Assembly: GCA_964459465.1 (NCBI GenBank)
Contig: CAYWLR010000001.1
Coordinates: forward strand, 341,284 to 405,283
Length of the DNA stretch: 64,000 nt
Source: CALAMC01 sp964459465
Lineage (GTDB): Bacteria > Zixibacteria > MSB-5A5 > GN15 > PGXB01
Reading direction: 5' to 3'
Shown here: positions 1 to 8,984 of the stretch, piece after piece
Numbering within the stretch: the stretch's first letter is position 1
How the letters are laid out: each line of letters opens with the position of its first letter
Translations under genes and position numbers: made by a program
The notes under the pieces: generated by a model
What the model saw: only the letters and a program-made list of their open reading frames with translations
Database searches by the model: none
Told to the model about the DNA's origin: nothing

Positions 1-1494
1 ATCGACGGAGCCCAGCCGCTCATCGATGGTGTCAGCCGCCTGAATCTGTTAGATTGCCGTCATCCTCTCTTGATGTACTATACGCAGGACAAAAGCGCCG
101 TCGTCGGCAATGACCTGACTCTCGACGGAGCGCGGCTCGGGCTGATAATCACGGGGCCCAATACCGGCGGTAAAACGGTTGCCCTGAAAACGGTCGGTCT
201 GCTGGTTTTGATGGCCCAGTCGGGCCTGCATATCCCGGCCGCCGATAAAAGCGAAATCGGGATTTTTCATAATGTTCTGGCCGACATCGGTGACGAACAA
301 TCGATCGAATTATCGTTGTCGACTTTTTCCTCGCACGTTCGTCAGATTGCCTATGCCGTCGAACACGCTCATGCGGACTCACTGGTGTTGCTCGATGAAA
401 TCGGGGCCGGAACTGATCCCAAGGAAGGAGCGGCGCTGGCCGAGGCCATTCTGCTCAAGCTGGTGGAGAACAAGGCCAGGATAATTGTCACCACCCATTA
501 TTCACAGCTTAAAACGCTCCCGATGGAGCATCCCGAGTTGGAAAATGCCAGTTTCGAATTCGACCGCAAGTCGCTGCGGCCGACCTTCCGTCTGCAAATC
601 GGCATTCCCGGTGCATCGTACGCCGTTGAGATTGCCGAACGGCTGGGCATGAACAAGGATATCACCCGCAACGCCTCGCGGTTGTTAGGCAAAGCCGAAC
701 GGTCTTTGACCGGGTTGATTGAGTCACTGGAAAGCGAACTGGCGGCCCTGCGCAAGGACAAAGCGGCACTTCAGGACAAACTCAAACATACTGCCCAGCT
801 CGAGGATTTTTATAAAAGCCAGACGGAGAAGCTGGCCAGTGAGATGGAGCAGACCAAGAAGGAACATTTGCAGGAACTCGAGAAGGTTCTGACCGAAAGC
901 CGTCTGGAAATCGAACGTCTGGTTAAACGAATTCGTGAAACCAACGCCTCGAAAGATTCCGTAAAGCAGGCTCATAAATTCCTTCAGTCGACCACCAATC
1001 TGCAGGAGCATTTGAAAAAGAAATACAGCCCGCCGGTGAACCATGCGACGCTTAACCCCGGTGATACCGTCCGGGTCGCATCGTTCAAGAAAGAGGGGGA
1101 ACTGGTGGAACTCAAAGACAGGCAGGCCAAAGTGCGTATCGGGAACATGATGTTTACCGTGGACGCGGACGAAATCAGCAGGGTTGCCGGCCCCTCACAG
1201 GATACCTCACATTCCCGAAATTCGGGTCCGGCAGTCGATTTCGAACGGGCCGGCCCGGAAATCAGTCTGCTGGGGATGACGGCCGAGGAAGCCGCCGAAG
1301 CTCTGGACAAGTTTCTCGATTCGGCCATTTTGACCGGGATGTCGCAGGTGTATGTCGTGCACGGCAAAGGCACCGGCGCTTTGCGCAAAAAGATGACCGA
1401 ATTTCTGAAAGCCCACCCGGCCGTGGCCGACATCCGCCTCGGCAACTGGAACGAGGGCGGCGCCGGGGTGACCATTGTCAGGTTGAAAGATTAG
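1..1494 (+). CDS. mutS2: Endonuclease MutS2 / RqcU, 5' truncated by window edge
   Basis: The reading frame is open from base 1, so the N-terminal part lies outside the window; 497 residues are visible. Downstream of an RHPLL segment there is a Walker A motif GPNTGGKT (bases ~154-177), a Walker B LVLLDEIGAGTD (~385-420), a long charged coiled-coil stretch (~710-1000), and a C-terminal Smr domain with the LLGMTAEEA and VHGKGTGAL motifs. This order (MutS ATPase, coiled coil, Smr) defines MutS2, which acts on recombination intermediates or, in Firmicutes, splits collided ribosomes (RqcU). It is followed after 2 nt by dnaG, so the two are probably cotranscribed. Identification is firm; which of the two cellular roles applies here cannot be told. 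Confidence 0.95.
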   Translation: MDGAQPLIDGVSRLNLLDCRHPLLMYYTQDKSAVVGNDLTLDGARLGLIITGPNTGGKTVALKTVGLLVLMAQSGLHIPAADKSEIGIFHNVLADIGDEQSIELSLSTFSSHVRQIAYAVEHAHADSLVLLDEIGAGTDPKEGAALAEAILLKLVENKARIIVTTHYSQLKTLPMEHPELENASFEFDRKSLRPTFRLQIGIPGASYAVEIAERLGMNKDITRNASRLLGKAERSLTGLIESLESELAALRKDKAALQDKLKHTAQLEDFYKSQTEKLASEMEQTKKEHLQELEKVLTESRLEIERLVKRIRETNASKDSVKQAHKFLQSTTNLQEHLKKKYSPPVNHATLNPGDTVRVASFKKEGELVELKDRQAKVRIGNMMFTVDADEISRVAGPSQDTSHSRNSGPAVDFERAGPEISLLGMTAEEAAEALDKFLDSAILTGMSQVYVVHGKGTGALRKKMTEFLKAHPAVADIRLGNWNEGGAGVTIVRLKD

Positions 1495-1496
1495 CC

Positions 1497-3236
1497 GTGA
1501 TTTCACAGGATACCATAGACCGCGTCCGTGAAGCGACCGATATCGTCGAACTGCTAAGCCAGTATCTGCGCCTGAAAAAACGCGGTCGCAATTATTTCGC
1601 CGTCTGCCCGTTTCATATCGAGAAAACGCCGTCCTTTTCGGTTTCGGCCGACAAGCAGATCTACAAATGTTTCGGCTGCGACGCCGGGGGCAACGTCTTC
1701 ACGTTTCTGATGGAGCATGAGAACATGACTTTCATCGAGGCCGTCCGGTACCTGGCCGACAAAGCCGGCATCAGAATCGAGGAAACGCGCGCCGATACTG
1801 TCAAAGACGACCTCGACCGGCTGTACTATGCCCACCGCGTGGCGCTGGAGTACTATCAGACGTTGTTAAAATCCGACCAGTACCGCGAACGTATGATGAA
1901 ATACCTCGTCGAAACACGGCATCTTGCCCCCGAATCAATTGATTTTTTCGGTCTGGGTCTGGCCGGAGAAAGCTGGGATGGATTTTTGAAATACGCCCTG
2001 AAAAGGGACCTGTACCCCAAAGACCTGGAGCTGGCCGGCCTGGTCATCCGTTCCGAAAAAAGGGATTCATATTTCGACCGTTTCCGCCAACGGCTGATGA
2101 TTCCGATTTTCAATCAGAGTGGCAAACCGGTGGCTTTCGGCGGTCGGGCACTCAAAAAGGGCGAAGACGCCAAATATGTCAACAGCCCGGAAACGCCGCT
2201 GTACCATAAGAGCGGCATACTGTATGGTTTGAATTTCTCACGGCAGTTTATCCGTGAAAAAAACGAAGTCATAATCGTCGAGGGGTATTTCGATTTGATT
2301 TCGCTCTATCAGGCAGACATAAAAAATGTCGTGGCTTCGTCCGGGACAGCTTTCACTTTAACGCAGGCGCGGCTATTATCGCATTTCGCCGATACGGCCT
2401 GTCTCTTTTTCGACAGCGATTCAGCCGGTCAGATGGCGGCGCTGCGATCGGTCGATGCTCTATATGATGCCGGGTTGGAAGTGATGGTGATGTCCGCTCC
2501 GGAAGGCGAAGACCCCGATTCGCTGGCGGTTAAAGGCGGCCGGGATGCCATTGAGAAAGTGCACGATGAGGCGGTCAGTTTCATTGAATACCGCATACGC
2601 CGGGCCGACCTCGAGACGGCCGGTATTATCGCGAAAGAAAAGCTCATCAAGGAATTCGCGGCGCTGTTTAAAAAAGTCGGCGACGCCACCCGCCGGGATG
2701 TCATGATTTTGGACGCCGCCGAACGGATGAAAATCCCGACCCGGCAATTTTACAATATTATGAATGAATTCCCCGCCGATTCGGGCGCGGTATCGACGGT
2801 TCGTCCGCCCCGCAAAATCGAGGACAATGAACGGGATTTGCTTTCGCTTTTGATCTGCCATCCGGAAGAAATCGCACGGGTCATGGAAAAGCTGACGCCC
2901 GATGATTTTCATATTACCGCCCACCGGGCCATCTATGAAAGCATTATCACCGTCTTTCGGGAATCGGGTGAATTTACCGAAGCCGCCCTGATCGGCTTTA
3001 TCGAAGATAAAGCCATGCTGGTCGATATCACCGCCCTGGCGGCCGTCGACTGGACGGGCTATAATATTTCTTCGACCGTGCGCGGGTTGGTAAAAAAGAT
3101 TCAGGATTTGAAACGGGAGCGGATTATCGATACGCTGAAAGCCGAACTCAAGGAGGCCGAAGACAATGGTGATTCCAAAACGGCCGAGCGGCTTCAAAAC
3201 GAAATCATGGATTTAATCAAAAGGCGGGAGCAGTAA
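1497..3236 (+). CDS. dnaG: DNA primase
   Basis: 579-residue primase that synthesises RNA primers at the replication fork. The CHC2 zinc finger is complete (C37, H40, C58, C61). The TOPRIM catalytic core carries VEGYFD with Glu262 and the DSDSAG motif with Asp306/Asp308, which bind the catalytic metals. The last ~150 residues form a helical DnaB-binding type region. The start is GTG, 2 nt after the mutS2 stop, and fits the conserved N-terminal start of primases. It sits between mutS2 and recN in one tight run. Length matches typical bacterial primases. No anomaly was seen. Confidence 0.96.
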   Translation: MISQDTIDRVREATDIVELLSQYLRLKKRGRNYFAVCPFHIEKTPSFSVSADKQIYKCFGCDAGGNVFTFLMEHENMTFIEAVRYLADKAGIRIEETRADTVKDDLDRLYYAHRVALEYYQTLLKSDQYRERMMKYLVETRHLAPESIDFFGLGLAGESWDGFLKYALKRDLYPKDLELAGLVIRSEKRDSYFDRFRQRLMIPIFNQSGKPVAFGGRALKKGEDAKYVNSPETPLYHKSGILYGLNFSRQFIREKNEVIIVEGYFDLISLYQADIKNVVASSGTAFTLTQARLLSHFADTACLFFDSDSAGQMAALRSVDALYDAGLEVMVMSAPEGEDPDSLAVKGGRDAIEKVHDEAVSFIEYRIRRADLETAGIIAKEKLIKEFAALFKKVGDATRRDVMILDAAERMKIPTRQFYNIMNEFPADSGAVSTVRPPRKIEDNERDLLSLLICHPEEIARVMEKLTPDDFHITAHRAIYESIITVFRESGEFTEAALIGFIEDKAMLVDITALAAVDWTGYNISSTVRGLVKKIQDLKRERIIDTLKAELKEAEDNGDSKTAERLQNEIMDLIKRREQ

Positions 3237-3242
3237 GTCATA

Positions 3243-4922
3243 ATGCTCCATCGATTGCATATAAAGAACTTTGCCCTCGTTCAGGAATTGTCAATCGAGT
3301 TTGCACCGGGAATGAACGTTCTGACCGGCGAGACCGGCGCGGGCAAATCGGTCATTGTCGGGGCGCTGGCGCAGATACTGGGGGAGCGGGCCGACAAAGA
3401 TGACATCCGCTCCGGTGAGAAGGCGGCACTGATCGAAGCCGAATTCGATATCGGGCAATCGGGGATAATCGCTAAATTGCTTTCGGAAAACGGCCTGGAA
3501 GGAGATGGCCGGTCGCTTCTGATCCGCAAAGAAATATTCGCCAGTGACCGCGCCACGCGGGTTTTCATCAATGACCGTCAGGTTGCGGCCAGGACGCTTA
3601 AAGATATCACCGAGCACCTGGCCCAGCTTTATGGCCAGCATTCACATCAGCAGTTGATTGACGAGAAAAATCATCTGTCGTTTCTCGACGCCTTTGCCGG
3701 GTTGTTGAACGACGTGGAACAATTGAGTTCGGTTCATGCCGACTGGCAAAGTTGCGAACAGCGGCTCAAGACGGCCATCAGGTGCAAATCGGAAAGCGAA
3801 AAAAAACGCGAATTGATGCAATTCCAGAAAGAAGAGATCGAGAATGCACGAATCAAGGCCGGAGAGGAAGAACAACTTCTGGCGGAACGGAAAATTCTTG
3901 ATTCCGCGGCATTGCTGGGCCAGAAATGTTCGTCCATATTAAATACACTTGATGGTGATGAAAACTCCATATTGGCCGGCCTGGGCGCCTGTTCCAAAGA
4001 GCTTGCCCATATTCTTCCGGTCGATAAAAAACTCGAATCGCTGGGCGAATTGATGGATAATGCTTCGGTCAATCTCGAGGAATTTCGGGCCGGAGTGGAG
4101 TCATACCTGTCGTCGATTCCCGATGACCCCGTCCGCCTGGAGGAGATAAATCTTCGACTCGATGAAATCTATCGGCTCAAGAAAAAATACGGCGGGTCGG
4201 AAGAGGCAATTTTAAAAACACTGGAAGAGATAAACGTTGAACTCGGCCGGATGAATAATATCGGTCAGGAGATAACATACCTCCAAAAGCAGGTCGCTGG
4301 GTATAAAAAGGATTATGACCAAAAAGCGACGGCTCTTTCGCAGAAACGCCAGCGGGCGGCGAGGAAGCTATCCAGAATGGTAAAGAAAGAACTGGGCGAC
4401 CTGGCCATAGGGGAGGCCGGGTTCGAATGTGAATTTTTATATGTCGATGACCCTGATGGCATTGAGTATGGCGGGAGAATTTTAAAAGCCGAGCCGACCG
4501 GTCTGGAAAATATCCGCTTTTTATTTTCTGCCAACCCGGGCGAGCCGCTCAAGCCGCTGTCTTCGACCGCTTCCGGCGGCGAAATCTCACGGGTTATGCT
4601 GGCGCTCAAGACGGCCGAGCAGTCCAATAGGACAGAAAGTCAGCCGCTTCTGGTTTTCGATGAAATTGATGCCGGAATCGGCGGGCTGACCGCCAAAACC
4701 ATCGCGGAGAAACTTAGCGCCCTGGGTCGGGATAATCAACTTATGGTAATCACCCATCTTCACCAGATTGCGACCCTGGCCGACCACCATTTTGCGGTCG
4801 AAAAGGTTGTTTCTTCGGATAAATCGAAGCGCCATATAATCTCCGTGATTAAACTGGATAAAAAAAGCCGGGCCGATGAAATCCGGCGGATGTTGAGTCT
4901 GGACGAAATGAGGCTTTTGTAA
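3243..4922 (+). CDS. recN: DNA repair protein RecN
   Basis: 559-residue SMC-like ATPase that acts early in double-strand break repair and holds DNA ends together. Walker A GETGAGKS is at residues 29-36, the ABC signature SGGEISRVMLALK at about 442-455, and Walker B VFDEIDAGIGG near 470; the middle (~160-380) is coiled coil. This head-coil-head plan and the length are typical of RecN. It begins 6 nt after dnaG and is most likely its operon partner. No LexA-like box could be recognised in front of it, and there is no room for a separate promoter, so SOS control is not evident. Confidence 0.95.
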   Translation: MLHRLHIKNFALVQELSIEFAPGMNVLTGETGAGKSVIVGALAQILGERADKDDIRSGEKAALIEAEFDIGQSGIIAKLLSENGLEGDGRSLLIRKEIFASDRATRVFINDRQVAARTLKDITEHLAQLYGQHSHQQLIDEKNHLSFLDAFAGLLNDVEQLSSVHADWQSCEQRLKTAIRCKSESEKKRELMQFQKEEIENARIKAGEEEQLLAERKILDSAALLGQKCSSILNTLDGDENSILAGLGACSKELAHILPVDKKLESLGELMDNASVNLEEFRAGVESYLSSIPDDPVRLEEINLRLDEIYRLKKKYGGSEEAILKTLEEINVELGRMNNIGQEITYLQKQVAGYKKDYDQKATALSQKRQRAARKLSRMVKKELGDLAIGEAGFECEFLYVDDPDGIEYGGRILKAEPTGLENIRFLFSANPGEPLKPLSSTASGGEISRVMLALKTAEQSNRTESQPLLVFDEIDAGIGGLTAKTIAEKLSALGRDNQLMVITHLHQIATLADHHFAVEKVVSSDKSKRHIISVIKLDKKSRADEIRRMLSLDEMRLL

Positions 4923-4985
4923 ATATCTTTGTTTTTATATGTTGTTGTGTAACTTAATAATAAAATCCGAGTATTTTTTGAATAT

Positions 4986-5567
4986 ATGATTTTTTTTACG
5001 GTATATAAAACGGAAGTTAAATCAACCGGTGACGCCGAACTGGTATTTTCAATCGCGGGCGGCGATAAGAAAGCCATGAAAACGCTGGTTGACCGTTATA
5101 AGAAGCGGGCCTTTTATCTGGCTTTAGGCATGGTGGGCAACAAGGATGAGGCTTTTGATATTTCACAGGAAGCGTTTATCAGGGTTTTTAAATCTGCGGC
5201 CAGGTTCGAAAAGGGCCACGATTTTTTCCCCTGGTTTTATTCCATCGTGGTCAACCTCTGTAAAGATTGCCTGGCGCGCCGGAAAAATAAGGAAGCCCGG
5301 GAAATGAACCTCGATGACGCCGCTTATTTTCTGGTTGCCGATTCCAACCCGGAGGATGCCGTGATTAAGGAAGAGCTTTCCCGCGATGTTCAGCAGGCTC
5401 TTATGGAACTCGATTTCGAGGACCGTGAGATCATTATGCTCAAGCATTTCAAGGATCTTTCCTATGATGAAATCGCCGCCCTGCTGAAAATCCCGAAAGG
5501 GACGGTGATGTCACGGCTTCATTATGCCCGCAAAAAACTGGTGAAAAGGCTGGCCAAATATGTCTGA
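4986..5567 (+). CDS. ECF-type RNA polymerase sigma factor
   Basis: 193-residue sigma-70 family protein with region 2 (residues ~20-90, including DEAFDISQEAFIRVF and the FFPWFYSI segment) and region 4 (~135-190, ending in the helix-turn-helix SYDEIAALLKIPKGTVMSRL). Regions 1 and 3 are missing, as in the RpoE-like extracytoplasmic-function group. The ATG at 4986 has no strong ribosome site and the preceding 60 bases are AT-rich; no better in-frame start exists. The end overlaps the next gene by 8 nt, and that gene looks like its membrane anti-sigma factor. The sigma probably senses an envelope signal and may drive its own operon; target promoters are unknown. Confidence 0.9.
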   Translation: MIFFTVYKTEVKSTGDAELVFSIAGGDKKAMKTLVDRYKKRAFYLALGMVGNKDEAFDISQEAFIRVFKSAARFEKGHDFFPWFYSIVVNLCKDCLARRKNKEAREMNLDDAAYFLVADSNPEDAVIKEELSRDVQQALMELDFEDREIIMLKHFKDLSYDEIAALLKIPKGTVMSRLHYARKKLVKRLAKYV

Positions 5568-6006
5568 AAATAATATCAACGTTTTGCTGTCGGGATATAT
5601 CGACGGAGAATTGACGTCGCAGGAACGTCAGGACTTCGAAAATCGCCTTAAAAGCGATCCCGAACTGCAGAAAGAACTGGAGAAATTCAATAAATTGAAG
5701 GAGATAACCGGGGCTATGAAGTACGCGGACATTCCCGATTCGGTTTGGGAAGGGTATTGGGCGTCGGTTTACAAACGAATGGAGCGGGGTATCGGGTGGA
5801 TATTGATGTCCCTTTCGGCCGTCCTTTTTCTTGCGGTCGGATGCTATTATCTGTTTCTTGGCTTCTTTTTGAATCCGGAAATATCAATCGTTCTGAAAAT
5901 TGCCGTGGGAGCCGGGCTTTTGGGGTTGATTGTCATGCTCGTGTCTCTTATTCGGGAACACCTGTTTGCCTATAATCGCGACAGATATCGGGAGGTAAAG
6001 CGATGA
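5560..6006 (+). CDS. Putative membrane anti-sigma factor
   Basis: 148 residues. The N-terminal 50 residues contain LLSGYIDGELTSQE, resembling the LxxYLDGEL start of anti-sigma domains, but the usual zinc HxxxCxxC pair is absent. Two hydrophobic segments (about 78-103 and 108-131) predict two membrane helices, with a basic C-terminal tail. The gene overlaps the ECF sigma gene by 8 nt, the classic arrangement for a cognate sigma/anti-sigma pair. Inferred role: tethering and inactivating the sigma factor at the inner membrane until a signal arrives. The family assignment rests on context plus the short N-terminal motif, so it is moderately sure. Confidence 0.7.
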   Translation: MSENNINVLLSGYIDGELTSQERQDFENRLKSDPELQKELEKFNKLKEITGAMKYADIPDSVWEGYWASVYKRMERGIGWILMSLSAVLFLAVGCYYLFLGFFLNPEISIVLKIAVGAGLLGLIVMLVSLIREHLFAYNRDRYREVKR

Positions 6007-6326
6007 TAGTTTGTACGACCGAGGATATCCCCGGTAAACGGGTCGTCAAATGTCTGGGACTGGTGCGGGGCAATACCGTCCGGGCCCGCCATATCGGGCA
6101 TGATATCGCAGCATTTTTACGAAACCTTATCGGCGGCGAGGTCAAAGATTACACCAAGATGCTGGGCGAAACGCGCGAGCAATCGATCGACCGCATGATT
6201 GCCGAGGCCGTTGACCTGGGGGCCAACGCCATTCTGGCCGTAAGATTTTCGACTTCATACATCATGTCGGGAGCGGCCGAACTCCTGGCCTATGGCACTG
6301 CCGTCATTGTCGAAGATGTTCAATGA
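6003..6326 (+). CDS. YbjQ/UPF0145 family protein
   Basis: 107-residue protein matching the YbjQ family along its whole length: an N-terminal TTEDIPG segment, the central VRGNTVRARHIGHDI stretch, and a C-terminal GANAILAVRFSTS strand followed by ELLAYGTAV. Family members form pentameric rings and are annotated as heavy-metal-binding-like, but their function is not settled. The ATG overlaps the stop of the anti-sigma gene (ATGA), so it is the third gene of a sigma / anti-sigma / YbjQ operon and is probably coregulated with an envelope or stress response. A strong terminator follows directly. Confidence 0.88.
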   Translation: MIVCTTEDIPGKRVVKCLGLVRGNTVRARHIGHDIAAFLRNLIGGEVKDYTKMLGETREQSIDRMIAEAVDLGANAILAVRFSTSYIMSGAAELLAYGTAVIVEDVQ

Positions 6327-6333
6327 AAACTAT

Positions 6334-6361
6334 AGCCGGGTCGGGTCCGACCCGGCTTTTT
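6334..6361 (+). terminator. Rho-independent terminator
   Basis: A perfect 10-bp stem AGCCGGGTCG / CGACCCGGCT with a GGTC loop is followed by TTTTTA. It lies 8 nt after the YbjQ stop and closes the sigma/anti-sigma operon. Confidence 0.93.
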
Positions 6362-6423
6362 ATTAGTCGATTTTCTTCTTTCTATCCAGTATAATTTTCA
6401 ATATATGAAGGTGTGAGAAAATT

Positions 6424-8406
6424 ATGTCTTCCGTTTTAAGATCGTTGGTACCATCGAAAGTCCTGACCTGGGCGGCAATTTTTTTCGTGAATGCCGTCTT
6501 CTTTTCGTTATTGCGCCTGGTATTCCTGGCATATTTTTACGACGTCGCGGCCCGGAGCAGAATACTGGATATACTGCACGCCTTCTGGATCGGTTTTCGA
6601 TTCGTTGCCAAAGTCATCAGTATAATACTGTTACCGCTCGTAATAATATCGCTTGCGCCTGGCCTGTCCTTTGAAAAAAAAGAGGTACGACGGGTTTTAA
6701 TTACTGTACTGACTGCCATTTTCGGCTTTTTGTTTCTTTTGGGCCTCGCGGAATTGCGTTTTTTCGAAGCCTATGGCAGCCGCTTGAATTTTCTGGCCGT
6801 CGAATACCTCGATGACGCCGTCATGATGCTATATACGATCTATACCGATATCGCTTTCTGGCTCGTTGCGATCGGAACAGTTTTGCTGATAGCACTTTAT
6901 GTCATGACACTCAAGGCCGTCTTCAACCGAATCCCGTCATTGAAATCCCGTGTCGCCATCGTTCCGGCGGTCATATCATATCTGATTCTGATTGCCCTGC
7001 TCGTTTTCGGCATTCGGGGCCGCCTGGGACAAAAAGGACTCGACTGGGGAGCCGCTTTTTTCAGCACTGATCAATTTGCCAATCAACTGGCGCTAAACGG
7101 GTGTTTCACGCTGGCCAATTCCATTTATGAAGAACGTAAAGCCGGGCGGGATATCAGCGACCCGGAAAGCGGCAGATATCATTTCTATGACACGGGTTTT
7201 GCCTGCCGCACCGTTTCCGATATGCTGGGTATCGAAGATATATGCGGTCCGGCCATGGCAGATATGTCGGAAACAAAATCCGCATCACTCTGGGGATTTG
7301 ACCCCAATATCGTCATTATCATCATGGAGAGCTGGTCGGTCGATCGCATCGGCGCGTATGGTGCTAAATTAGGCGTGACGCCTTATTTTGACCGCCTTGC
7401 CGGCCAGGGCATTCTTTTTGCGAGATTTTATGCCAACGGCATCCGCACCAATCGCGGCATCCCGGCCATATTATGTTCATATCCGGCGCTTCCGGGACGC
7501 TCGATAATGAAGCGTTTTTCAGCGGGACGGCCGTTCAGTTCCATCGCGGAAGTATTGAACACGCGCGGCTATACGTCGATTTTCGCCCACGGCGGAGACA
7601 TTCAATTCGATAATATCGAAGGATTCCTGCGGGCGCATGGGTACACCCGCTTTTACGGGCAATCGGACCTTGAAGGTCATACCCTCAATAAGTGGGGAAT
7701 CGATGACCACGAGGTATTCTCATCGCTGGCGGCGCGTGTCGATTCCCTGCCGCGGCCTTTTAACCTGACCGTGTTCACTTTGAGCTTCCACGAACCGTAC
7801 CTCGTCCCCGACGAGCGCTTCGTCAAATTCGACCCCTCAAAGGAAGAAAACCGTATGCTCAATGCTTTTTACTATACCGACTGGGCGCTGGGACGGTTTG
7901 TTGACGGCTTGCATAGTAGTCCGGTCATGGATAGCACGATATTTATTATTACTTCCGACCATTGTTCCCATCAAACGCCGCAGTACCCGTTGACCCCGAC
8001 CACGTTTCATATCCCTATGTTGATTTATTCGCCGATGCTCCTGGGAGATTCGGCGCGGGTGATATCGACCATCGCCGGCCAGGTCGATATCGTCCCGACT
8101 CTGGCGGGCCTGCTGGGTTTGTCGGGAAATATACCGGGCTGGGGGAGAGACGTTTTGAATCTGCCCGAAGGCGACAATGGTTTTGCTGTCATCGACGCCG
8201 ACGAAAAATTCGGCATGATCGAGGACTCCCTGTTGTACTTTCACTGGACCGGAGCGGGCGAATACCTGTACAATCTGAACGATAAGCCATACCTTCAAAA
8301 TGATCTTAAAGACTCATTGCCGGATAAATTCCGATCCATGGCCGTGCGAACCAATGCGTACATTCAACTGGCGATACAGTTATCACGAAGCAAGATTGTA
8401 AAATAG
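6424..8406 (+). CDS. LtaS-type membrane phosphoglycerol/phosphoethanolamine transferase (sulfatase fold)
   Basis: 660-residue alkaline-phosphatase-superfamily enzyme. Five hydrophobic segments fill the first ~200 residues, then an extracytoplasmic sulfatase-like domain begins near 290. Metal and catalytic residues are visible: Glu302 in IIMESWS, the probable nucleophile Thr342 in GIRTNRGIP, and Asp512-His513 in TSDHCSHQ. This topology is that of LtaS/MdoB enzymes that move phosphoglycerol or phosphoethanolamine from lipids to an envelope glycan. In a Gram-negative cell a lipid A, glucan or surface-polymer modification is likelier than lipoteichoic acid synthesis. The substrate cannot be told. 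It stands alone between convergent or unrelated genes. Confidence 0.85.
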   Translation: MSSVLRSLVPSKVLTWAAIFFVNAVFFSLLRLVFLAYFYDVAARSRILDILHAFWIGFRFVAKVISIILLPLVIISLAPGLSFEKKEVRRVLITVLTAIFGFLFLLGLAELRFFEAYGSRLNFLAVEYLDDAVMMLYTIYTDIAFWLVAIGTVLLIALYVMTLKAVFNRIPSLKSRVAIVPAVISYLILIALLVFGIRGRLGQKGLDWGAAFFSTDQFANQLALNGCFTLANSIYEERKAGRDISDPESGRYHFYDTGFACRTVSDMLGIEDICGPAMADMSETKSASLWGFDPNIVIIIMESWSVDRIGAYGAKLGVTPYFDRLAGQGILFARFYANGIRTNRGIPAILCSYPALPGRSIMKRFSAGRPFSSIAEVLNTRGYTSIFAHGGDIQFDNIEGFLRAHGYTRFYGQSDLEGHTLNKWGIDDHEVFSSLAARVDSLPRPFNLTVFTLSFHEPYLVPDERFVKFDPSKEENRMLNAFYYTDWALGRFVDGLHSSPVMDSTIFIITSDHCSHQTPQYPLTPTTFHIPMLIYSPMLLGDSARVISTIAGQVDIVPTLAGLLGLSGNIPGWGRDVLNLPEGDNGFAVIDADEKFGMIEDSLLYFHWTGAGEYLYNLNDKPYLQNDLKDSLPDKFRSMAVRTNAYIQLAIQLSRSKIVK

Positions 8407-8456
8407 ATTGAACCGGGCGAAGTCCATTGTGCCCGTGACCGGCCATACGACCGGAT

Positions 8457-8975
8457 CTATCCCTGCTTCCTCAACAACCTCGTTATCACCGCCAGATGAT
8501 GCGCATCGTGTTCGGCCATGAAATAAACGTGGTCGATCAGGCGCATCGGCTGATTCAAACGCGGATGAAGCGCCGTCCGCGTCACGTCCGACTCCGACAC
8601 ATTATCGCATTTGACCAGCGCTCCCGTGCGCATAACGCGAAATTCTTCGAGCAGACTGCCGATAGTACGATCGTTAAAATTGGCATCATAGGTCAATTTA
8701 TTGGTTACATCGGCGGGACGCAGTTGTTCTTTTCCCAGCAGGAAATCGTCGATGCGGCCGGTGGTCAGACGTTCAGTGGTGATCAAATGTCCGACGTTTT
8801 CCTGAATCGACCATTTGTCCCCGGGCTTATAAGTTAGCTTTTCGCGGGGGATATCTCGAACTAATTCTTCCAACGCAGGCGGAGTGGCCCGAAGGCGTTC
8901 CACCACCGCCGGAAACTGCTCCGGCTCCGTCATAAAATTGAATTTCCGGTCAAACCAGATTACTTTAAATTCCAT
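8457..8975 (-). CDS. DinB superfamily protein
   Basis: 172 residues with the DinB/YfiT four-helix-bundle pattern: KWSIQENVGHLITTE around residue 60 gives the first metal-binding His, and HVYFMAEHDAHHLAVI near the C-terminus supplies the other two. Such proteins are metal-dependent and include thiol transferases, but most are uncharacterised. An AGAGGAAAT ribosome site precedes the ATG. It starts only 9 nt after hutH, on the same strand, so the two are likely cotranscribed; a functional link to histidine breakdown is not apparent. Confidence 0.85.
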   Translation of the reverse strand: MEFKVIWFDRKFNFMTEPEQFPAVVERLRATPPALEELVRDIPREKLTYKPGDKWSIQENVGHLITTERLTTGRIDDFLLGKEQLRPADVTNKLTYDANFNDRTIGSLLEEFRVMRTGALVKCDNVSESDVTRTALHPRLNQPMRLIDHVYFMAEHDAHHLAVITRLLRKQG

Positions 8976-8984
8976 ATTTCCTCT

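Noticed and set aside
984..1475. Minus-strand open frames across mutS2, recN, purL and other genes
   Set aside because: They are antisense shadows of conserved genes, without ribosome sites or family similarity.
8407..8456. Terminator between the convergent LtaS-like and DinB genes
   Set aside because: Only a 5-bp CGGGC/GCCCG pair with a long loop and no T-run.
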